A DNA stretch of 5,394 nt, from positions 1 through 5,394 of the forward strand of contig CANKWG010000155.1 of the NCBI GenBank assembly GCA_947487325.1. The letters run 5' to 3'. The stretch's first letter is position 1. Every line of letters begins with the position of its first letter. The DNA comes from Oxalobacteraceae bacterium. GTDB lineage: Bacteria > Pseudomonadota > Gammaproteobacteria > Burkholderiales > Burkholderiaceae_D. Positions 1 to 4,382 of this stretch are shown here, piece by piece. The notes beneath the pieces were generated by a model, which searched no databases, was not told the origin of the DNA, and was given only the letters and a program-made list of their open reading frames with translations. The position numbers and the translations under genes are program-made.

Positions 1-441
1 GGGAACGGCGGTCACGCTGAAGGTCAGAATCGGTCGGCCAGCAGTCGAGACTTTGGTCACGGATGGATCACGCATGTCAGCCGGCAGATCGGCGCGCACC
101 CGCGCTACCGCATCGCGTACATCATTTACCGCATCCGAGAGATTTTTTTCAAGGACAAACTCCACCGTGACAGTCACTTGCCCATCGAGCACCTTGGTAT
201 AAATGTTTTTGATACCCTGCAGACTAGCAACCGAGCCTTCGATCTTGCGCGCCACCTCGGTCTCGAGTTGGGCCGGCGCAGCACCCGGCAACGAAGCCAC
301 TACGTTAACGATAGGCAGTTCGATATCGGGAAGATCCTGAATCGCATTCGAGCGAAATGCGAGAAGACCTGCGAGCGTCAGCAGCGCGAATAATAAAATC
401 GCGGGTACTGGATGGCGAATCGAGAGCGCGGAAAAATTCAC
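1..441 (-). CDS. RND efflux pump inner-membrane subunit (N-terminal 147 residues, runs off the window)
   Basis: This is the proton-driven inner-membrane transporter of a tripartite efflux system, in the AcrB/MexB-like HAE1 branch of the RND superfamily. The visible protein starts NFSALSIRHPVPAILLF after a GTG start. A first membrane helix spans about residues 12-30, and then comes the periplasmic porter domain with the family pattern QDLPDIELPIVNV (35-47), LPGAAPAQLETEV (51-63) and IEGSVASLQGIKNIY (67-81). RND pumps are usually just over 1000 residues, so most of the gene lies beyond position 1. The GTG is chosen because it overlaps the adaptor stop codon (GTGA, 438-441), an AAAGG sits 7 bases upstream, and the helix then falls at the expected distance from the N-terminus. 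The reading frame is open to the window edge. The family is certain; substrate and subfamily are not visible. Confidence 0.95.
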   Translation of the reverse strand, partial: MNFSALSIRHPVPAILLFALLTLAGLLAFRSNAIQDLPDIELPIVNVVASLPGAAPAQLETEVARKIEGSVASLQGIKNIYTKVLDGQVTVTVEFVLEKNLSDAVNDVRDAVARVRADLPADMRDPSVTKVSTAGRPILTFSVTAVP

Positions 442-1634
442 TGAGCGACCTTTGTCTCGCGCTTGTTGTCACGCTCTACCGAATTACTACGGGTAACACG
501 CACCAGATCACCATCGTTCAAGAAACCAGCACCGGCCACCACAATCTCGTCTTGCAGAGAAACACCATCGGTAATCTCAACCTGGTCCTGCAGGTAGCGA
601 CCCGTCTTCACCTTCAGCTGCGCCACGCGCCCGTCGGGCTTGATCTGAAATACATAGCTAAATCCATCGCGCACGACCACTGCCTGTTGCGGTAGCGTGA
701 CACCGTTGCCACTGCCAAGCATGAATTCGCCGCGCGCGAACATACCAGGTTTGGCAGCTGCCTCACCCGAAGCACCGGGAAGTAAATCAACATAGACCAG
801 CGCCGATCGATTTTGCGGGTTAACGGTGGGGCCGATCATGCGCACCTTACCGTTCAAGCGTGTGCCATTTGCTACTGCTACCGTGACGCCAGAGCCGATG
901 CGTATACGTGAGAGCTCGCTCGCCATCACCTCAGCGCGCCACTCCAGCCTACCCTTGCGAATCATTCGAAATAGCTCGGTACCGCTTGGGACAACTGCAC
1001 CTACGGTCGCACTACGTGCGGAGATCACACCGCTGTCCGGCGCTAGTAATTGTGTGAACTTAAGTCGCATTTTTTGTGCACTGACCGATGCCTCGGCCGC
1101 TGCGACGCGCGCACGCGCAGTTTGCTCTCCGGTCAGAAATTGATTGATCTGCTGGGTGCTGATGGCACCGGTATTTATCAAGGATCGAGCTCGCTCGGCA
1201 TTCGAGCTTGCTTCGGCAAGTGTCGCCTGAGCCTCCAGCAAAGTGGCGTTGGCCTGGGCAAGATCTGCTCGCACAGTCTCGTCGGAGAAGCGCGCAATGG
1301 TTTGCCCGACACGTACAACATCACCAACATTCACTAACACCTCGGTCAAGCGCAGCCCATTAGCCTCGCTACCGATACTTGCCTCCTGCCAGGCGGCGAT
1401 ATCGCCGTTGGCAGCCAGTGTCTGCGAGAGACGGGTGAGCTGCGGGCGCGCTGTACTGACGGTCAATGCCGCCTTCGCATTTGACGGCGGCTTGTTGCTT
1501 GCTGCTTTGTCATCCGCCTTGCTGCTGGGGGTGAGTAAAAGCGACACGGCGAGCACCAGCAGCATAGACAAGCTTGCGATTGTCGGTCGCGGAAGTTGAC
1601 GCGAGAACTGTCGGATCAGGTGCAAGGGAATCAT
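438..1634 (-). CDS. RND efflux periplasmic adaptor (membrane fusion protein, HlyD/AcrA type)
   Basis: This 398-residue periplasmic adaptor links the RND pump to the outer-membrane channel. A hydrophobic segment at about residues 19-36 followed by SSKA|DD looks like a signal peptide cut near residue 40; no lipobox cysteine is present. The first lipoyl half-motif is at 76-117 (GDIAAWQEASIGSE, then VLVNVGDVVRVGQTIARF). An Ala/Glu/Gln-rich helical hairpin covers about 120-195. The second lipoyl half follows at 195-225 (LLAPDSGVISARSATVGAVV), then a beta-barrel to about 305 and a membrane-proximal domain to about 380. An in-frame ATG at 1715 would add 27 residues inside the preceding gene. The ATG at 1634 is preferred because it forms an ATGA overlap with that gene's stop codon and places the signal peptide correctly. 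The Shine-Dalgarno before it is weak, so translation probably depends on coupling. Confidence 0.95.
   Translation of the reverse strand: MIPLHLIRQFSRQLPRPTIASLSMLLVLAVSLLLTPSSKADDKAASNKPPSNAKAALTVSTARPQLTRLSQTLAANGDIAAWQEASIGSEANGLRLTEVLVNVGDVVRVGQTIARFSDETVRADLAQANATLLEAQATLAEASSNAERARSLINTGAISTQQINQFLTGEQTARARVAAAEASVSAQKMRLKFTQLLAPDSGVISARSATVGAVVPSGTELFRMIRKGRLEWRAEVMASELSRIRIGSGVTVAVANGTRLNGKVRMIGPTVNPQNRSALVYVDLLPGASGEAAAKPGMFARGEFMLGSGNGVTLPQQAVVVRDGFSYVFQIKPDGRVAQLKVKTGRYLQDQVEITDGVSLQDEIVVAGAGFLNDGDLVRVTRSNSVERDNKRETKVAQ
449..453 (-). promoter_or_regulatory. Ribosome binding site of the RND pump gene
   Basis: On the minus strand AAAGG lies 7 bases before the GTG at 441-439, inside the last codons of the adaptor gene. 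It supports the GTG start and coupled translation of adaptor and pump. Confidence 0.6.
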
Positions 1635-3100
1635 GGTTTCGACTCTGAAAGGTTTTTGTCTGATGATGTTGGCGATTGCCAGCCACCGCCAGCGGCGCGG
1701 TACAAGGCGATCCATGCTGCAATACGTTCACGCTGCAGACTGACCAATGCGGTCTCTGCGCCGAGTTTGCTGCGACGCGCTTCTTCCAGATCGATCAGAC
1801 TGTCAAAACCTTTTTCGTAGCGCCGCTGGGCAGCATCGAGCGAGATCATGAAACCGTCGATAGCGATCTGTGCATCATCGCTGCGCGCCGCGATGCTATC
1901 GAGATTAACCAAACTCTCTTCAACCTCACGTACTGCGCGGCGTACGGTGGCGCGATACGTATTGGCAGCCTCTTCATAACGCGCCACCGCCGCAGCTACA
2001 TCGGCGCGTCGCCGATTGCCATCAAAGATAGGCAGACTCAGGGCAACCGGACCCACCGTCCAACTGTTCAAGTTGAATGCGCCATCGCTGGTCTCAAATC
2101 GATTACGACCAATGGTTCCGGATAGCGATAGTCGCGGGTAACGTCGCGCTTCTACACTACCGACATCGTTGCTGGCGGCAGCGACTTCCTGCGCAGCTGC
2201 ATAAATATCAGGACGTTGCGCTAGCGTTGCCGCAGGAAGCTGAGCTAGGGGTACCGGCGTCGGGAGCGGCAGGGTCGCGGGCACGCTGTCGAGCTTGGCG
2301 CGCAGATCGGGTTCATCAAGACCGGTCAACATGACCAGTGCTTTGATATCCACATCGCACTGCGCACGCAGCGCAGTGACTCGGCTGCGTCCCTCTGCCG
2401 CACTGGCCCGAGCCAGCGCTGAATTTGCCGGAGGCTGAAATCCAGCTTTAACCGCCAGCTCAGTCAAACGCGTGATCTCTGTACGTGAGGCCGCATCGGC
2501 TTCTACAACCGTCAGCAAACGCCTACAGCCCCGCAAGGCGTAGTACTGATTAGCCGTCTCCGCTGCCACCGAAACGCGCGCCTCATGCCAGTTGGCCTCT
2601 GCACCTTGTGCGCGGCGCTGCGCCGCGTCGCGCGCCAATCGATTTGCACCAAACAGGTCGATCTCCCAACTGGCCTGCAACGAACCCTGGTAAACATTAC
2701 CACCGGGGAAAGGCGGAAACGCGCTGCGGCGCTGCGCACTGACACCCGCATCGAGAGTCGGCTGTAGCGCGCCATCCGCCGCGAGTCGCTCTGCATTCGC
2801 TTGTTCGATCCTTGAGCGGGCGGCACTGACACTACTACTCACATTTTGCGCCGCACCGATCAGATCGATCAGCAGCGGGTCTTGCTGCTGCCGCCACCAG
2901 TCTGCCAGCGCCGACACTTGCCCACCATGTGCCAAAGCGCCCTCACCGGGCATGGGGGCGATCCACTGCGCGGGAGGAGCCAGATCAGGCTTGGCCGCTG
3001 GCAGTAGCGAGCTGATATTGACGCACCCACTCAGTTGCATGCACAGCAGGAGTGACACGATCACGTACCGAGCGCGGAAATGGATGGGTAGTAATGGCAT
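1631..3100 (-). CDS. Outer-membrane efflux lipoprotein (TolC/OprM/NodT family)
   Basis: This 489-residue protein is the outer-membrane channel of the tripartite exporter and forms a trimeric barrel with a periplasmic tunnel. The N-terminus is a lipoprotein signal: basic residues, hydrophobic residues 12-22, then the lipobox L23-S24-G25-C26. Asn at +2 after the cysteine, rather than Asp, fits sorting to the outer membrane. Family motifs are DWWRQQQDPLL (67-77), SWEIDLFG (144-151), LAQRPDI (293-299), PRLSLSGTIG (322-331), LSLPIFDGNRRRA (354-366) and the C-terminal ALYRAAGGGW (465-474). The two outer-membrane-factor repeats, with long helices and short beta-strand pairs, are both recognisable, and the length is normal for the NodT group. 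An in-frame ATG at 3181 would add 27 residues and bury the lipobox, so the ATG at 3100 is chosen. It is the first gene of the operon and overlaps the adaptor gene by 4 bases. Confidence 0.95.
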   Translation of the reverse strand: MPLLPIHFRARYVIVSLLLCMQLSGCVNISSLLPAAKPDLAPPAQWIAPMPGEGALAHGGQVSALADWWRQQQDPLLIDLIGAAQNVSSSVSAARSRIEQANAERLAADGALQPTLDAGVSAQRRSAFPPFPGGNVYQGSLQASWEIDLFGANRLARDAAQRRAQGAEANWHEARVSVAAETANQYYALRGCRRLLTVVEADAASRTEITRLTELAVKAGFQPPANSALARASAAEGRSRVTALRAQCDVDIKALVMLTGLDEPDLRAKLDSVPATLPLPTPVPLAQLPAATLAQRPDIYAAAQEVAAASNDVGSVEARRYPRLSLSGTIGRNRFETSDGAFNLNSWTVGPVALSLPIFDGNRRRADVAAAVARYEEAANTYRATVRRAVREVEESLVNLDSIAARSDDAQIAIDGFMISLDAAQRRYEKGFDSLIDLEEARRSKLGAETALVSLQRERIAAWIALYRAAGGGWQSPTSSDKNLSESKP

Positions 3101-3127
3101 TTTTTCAAAAAAATGAAAACCGTGCGC

Positions 3128-3136
3128 ATTATCCCA
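3128..3136 (-). promoter_or_regulatory. Candidate extended -10 promoter of the efflux operon
   Basis: Read on the minus strand this is TGGGATAAT: a GATAAT -10 hexamer (5 of 6 consensus bases) preceded by the TGn extension. Transcription would start near 3121, leaving a leader of about 20 bases before the ATG at 3100. No good -35 hexamer lies 16-18 bases upstream, which is tolerated in extended -10 promoters. This is inferred from sequence alone. Confidence 0.45.
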
Positions 3137-3282
3137 GAATCTGAAATTCAATCTCTGTGACGAAAAGAAAGATACGGGCAAAAATACGACTGGTCTGCCG
3201 TCAGTTTAGGGCCACGAATCAAGAGAGTTTTACATCGAAAATCCTTGCATTGATAAGGCTTGATTCTGAAACAACTAAAGCG

Positions 3283-3317
3283 AGTAGATTTGCAGTTCTA
3301 GATGCATGGAATCTACT
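3283..3317. repeat. Inverted repeat, 8-base arms, 19-base spacer
   Basis: AGTAGATT at 3283-3290 is matched by its reverse complement AATCTACT at 3310-3317. A further near-copy of the right arm, AAATCTACA, follows at 3321-3329. The dyad lies about 150 bases upstream of the candidate efflux promoter, so it could be a regulator site, but it could also be chance in AT-rich DNA. Confidence 0.4.
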
Positions 3318-3335
3318 TGGAAATCTACAATATTT

Positions 3336-3384
3336 ATTCTAAGAATTGGTACAGAAAACTAAGCCAAACATTCTGTACGGTTTG
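3336..3384. repeat. Cluster of three short dyads upstream of the efflux operon
   Basis: Three inverted repeats sit side by side. ATTCT-A-AGAAT lies at 3336-3346. GTACAGAA (3349-3356) pairs with TTCTGTAC (3371-3378) across 14 bases. CAAAC (3365-3369) pairs with GTTTG (3380-3384) across 10 bases. The second and third overlap, so as RNA they would be mutually exclusive, and as DNA they could be binding sites. No function can be assigned from sequence. Confidence 0.4.
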
Positions 3385-3407
3385 ACCATACCCGCAATCT
3401 CGCGCGC

Positions 3408-3436
3408 AAAAAAAAAGCCCGCTACAAGAGCGGGCT
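3408..3436 (-). terminator. Intrinsic terminator of the 65-residue protein gene
   Basis: On the minus strand AGCCCGCT (3436-3429), a 5-base loop and AGCGGGCT (3423-3416) form a perfect 8-bp stem, followed directly by 8 T residues (3415-3408). It begins 38 bases after the stop codon at 3475. On the plus strand there is no T-run after the stem, so it works in one direction only. It separates the small gene from the efflux operon, which therefore needs its own promoter. Confidence 0.92.
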
Positions 3437-3474
3437 AATCCTATGCCTTCGGGGGAGAAGACCAGGGGAGACGA

Positions 3475-3672
3475 TCAATACATTTGCGGTATCAAATGCG
3501 CGGTCGTTTTCAGTGATGACCGAAAATCTTTCTGATACTCCGTGGGCGGCACCCAGCCATGCTGGCGCCAAATGTCCTGTACACCACCGGTCGATGAGCG
3601 CCGGGGCCTGATGCCGTGCTTGGGTAATTCGGGATAAACAAAGTTACCTGACTGCGTCATTGCCTGATTCAT
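3475..3672 (-). CDS. Small 65-residue protein of unknown function
   Basis: I do not recognise this protein. It is a real gene on signal evidence: TAAAGGAGAG lies immediately upstream of the ATG at the right spacing, and a textbook intrinsic terminator follows the stop. The protein is 65 residues, net basic, with no cysteine, no signal peptide and no membrane segment, so it is probably cytoplasmic. Visible features are a Tyr/Pro-containing start (FVYPELPKHG, 11-20), a basic Gly/Ser stretch (IRPRRSSTGG, 21-30), and a middle block VQDIWRQHGWVPPTEYQKDF (31-50) with two tryptophans and a Pro-Pro pair. It could be a single-gene transcription unit transcribed away from the 126-residue gene. A second in-frame ATG lies at codon 5, but the first has the better spacing to the ribosome binding site. 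Confidence 0.8.
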   Translation of the reverse strand: MNQAMTQSGNFVYPELPKHGIRPRRSSTGGVQDIWRQHGWVPPTEYQKDFRSSLKTTAHLIPQMY

Positions 3673-3677
3673 GTGTT

Positions 3678-3685
3678 CTCTCCTT
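3678..3685 (-). promoter_or_regulatory. Strong ribosome binding site of the 65-residue protein gene
   Basis: AAGGAGAG on the minus strand ends 5 bases before the ATG at 3672; the GGAG core is 7 bases from it. The near-perfect match to the anti-Shine-Dalgarno decides the start and suggests efficient translation. Confidence 0.85.
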
Positions 3686-3715
3686 TATTGCCTTATCCAA
3701 TCAATGCCGGTGAGG

Positions 3716-3836
3716 TTATTCAAATAGCCCCACCCAGCCTTGCATATCAGTAAGCAATAAACAGGCCAAATAATCGTCAAAAAATCGGCACTTATTCCAA
3801 TAAATGCAATACTAATACCTTAACTTATTGAAATAA
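3716..3836. promoter_or_regulatory. Three copies of a TTATT-N2-AATA(A) palindrome, candidate operators
   Basis: TTATTCAAATAG (3716-3727), TTATTCCAATAA (3792-3803) and TTATTGAAATAA (3825-3836) share the same two half-sites, TTATT and AATAA, which are reverse complements. The last two are perfect in the half-sites; the first differs in its final base. The last two are 33 bases apart, about three helical turns. A weaker related sequence, CTTATCCAATCAATGC at 3692-3707, resembles the longer context at 3791-3807. Their position between divergent genes fits a shared operator, but AT-rich DNA makes such palindromes by chance more often. Confidence 0.4.
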
Positions 3837-3847
3837 AAGGAGATTTA

Positions 3848-3880
3848 TTGATTACCTATGAGCAAACATATTATCCCTAA
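3848..3880 (+). other. Candidate 10-codon leader ORF with its own ribosome binding site
   Basis: AAAAGGAGA (3835-3843) is followed 4 bases later by TTG and an open frame encoding (start)ITYEQTYYP, ending in TAA at 3878-3880. An overlapping ATG frame (3858-3890, MSKHIIPKAI) ends in ATGA, which starts a further 17-codon frame (3887-3940, MKARGNCRKRQNCRYSR). Only the first has a well-placed Shine-Dalgarno. These may be micro-ORFs in the leader of the 126-residue gene or simply chance frames. Confidence 0.2.
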
Positions 3881-3974
3881 GGCGATATGAAAGCTCGTGG
3901 CAACTGCAGAAAGCGGCAAAACTGTCGATATTCAAGATAACTGGCGAAGAAAGGGGAAGCAAAGCCACATTAGT

Positions 3975-3981
3975 AAAGGAG
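3975..3981 (+). promoter_or_regulatory. Strong ribosome binding site of the 126-residue protein gene
   Basis: AAAGGAG lies 7 bases before the ATG at 3989, a near-ideal Shine-Dalgarno that fixes the start. Confidence 0.88.
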
Positions 3982-3988
3982 CAATATC

Positions 3989-4369
3989 ATGAGTATCGAG
4001 CTCGGGCGGGAAATTGATTCGATAGCCTCGCGGCATTCCGGGAACGGCAACTCCGGCAGGAACCGCCGCAGTCAGCATCAAGAGAAGCTCAAGGCGCTGG
4101 TCGCAGCACTCAAATCGGGAAACCTATCGGACGCACGCGCCTGCTATCAAGACCTGGTGGATTTCAATCCGGCGCTCGCTGACAGCTATTTCCAGCGAGT
4201 CGGCCATGCACTTATCAGTGGCAATCTCTCAGGTGCACAGCGGGTGATTGAGGAAATCTACGGACAGAACCAAATCATTTTTGCAAAGCCGGTATCGAGC
4301 ATGCCCGTGGCAACACCTCGACATTCCACGCGGGATGATTTTGGTGTGCTGGTCGATTTGTCTGCCTGA
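3989..4369 (+). CDS. Small two-repeat helical protein of unknown function (SGNLSxA repeats)
   Basis: This 126-residue protein has no signal peptide or membrane segment. Its N-terminus is polar and probably disordered (about 15-33, rich in Ser, Asn, Gly, Arg). The core is two related helical hairpins: ALKSGNLSDARACYQDLV (40-57) and ALISGNLSGAQRVIEEIY (74-91). The SGNL motifs are exactly 35 residues apart, close to the spacing of TPR-type helical repeats. The C-terminal 30 residues look irregular and include a Pro/Ser/Thr stretch. Similar (S)GNLxxAxxxY repeats occur in uncharacterised small proteobacterial proteins; that comparison is from memory. The gene stands alone on the plus strand, divergent from the 65-residue gene and converging on the aminotransferase with a 13-base gap. 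A protein-binding or scaffold role is a guess from the repeat fold only. Confidence 0.88.
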   Translation: MSIELGREIDSIASRHSGNGNSGRNRRSQHQEKLKALVAALKSGNLSDARACYQDLVDFNPALADSYFQRVGHALISGNLSGAQRVIEEIYGQNQIIFAKPVSSMPVATPRHSTRDDFGVLVDLSA

Positions 4370-4382
4370 TTGCTCAGTGACT

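Larger units (their letters stand above)
3101..3407. other. AT-rich upstream region of the efflux operon, no gene seen
   Basis: About 300 bases separate the efflux operon from the terminator of the 65-residue gene. The region is much richer in A and T than the neighbouring genes. I see no convincing coding sequence: the one plus-strand open frame (3157-3342) has no ribosome binding site and an unremarkable product. The region holds the candidate promoter at 3128-3136, an inverted repeat just before the operon start (3102-3117), and a group of dyads between 3283 and 3384 listed separately. Confidence 0.6.
3673..3988. other. AT-rich divergent intergenic region between the two small genes
   Basis: This 316-base region must hold the start signals of both divergent small genes. 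It is rich in A and T, unlike the flanking coding DNA. It contains both ribosome binding sites, three copies of a TTATT-N2-AATA(A) palindrome, a further ribosome-binding-like AAAAGGAGA at 3835-3843, and several very short open frames downstream of it. I could not identify a convincing -35/-10 pair on either strand: TTGACG on the minus strand (3780-3775) is a good -35, but no -10 lies at the right distance. Confidence 0.6.

Noticed and set aside
178..1820. Several plus-strand open frames opposite the adaptor and outer-membrane-factor genes.
   Set aside because: They lie antisense to well-supported genes, have no ribosome binding sites, and encode low-complexity products typical of shadow frames in GC-rich DNA.
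3101..3181. N-terminal extension of the outer-membrane factor from the ATG at 3181.
   Set aside because: It would put 27 extra residues before a clear lipoprotein signal and bury the lipobox. The start at 3100 gives a normal signal peptide.
3157..3342. Plus-strand open frame of 61 codons upstream of the efflux operon.
   Set aside because: No Shine-Dalgarno, unremarkable composition, and it overlaps the operon's likely promoter region. It is more likely a chance frame in AT-rich DNA.
3775..3780. TTGACG on the minus strand as the -35 of the 65-residue gene promoter.
   Set aside because: No recognisable -10 hexamer lies 15-19 bases downstream, so a promoter call is not supported.
3693..3879. 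DnaA-box-like sequences TTATCCAAT (3693-3701) and TTATCCCTA (3871-3879), suggesting an origin.
   Set aside because: Each matches only 7 of 9 bases of TTATCCACA, they are not clustered, and no replication gene is nearby.
3899..3967. Possible c-di-GMP-I (GEMM) riboswitch: GGCAAAACTG at 3915-3924 and GCAAAGCCAC at 3959-3968 resemble the conserved halves of its first hairpin.
   Set aside because: The second hairpin with its tetraloop receptor is missing: the coding start follows about 20 bases later and no matching sequence is seen. The stem between the two motifs is also not convincing.
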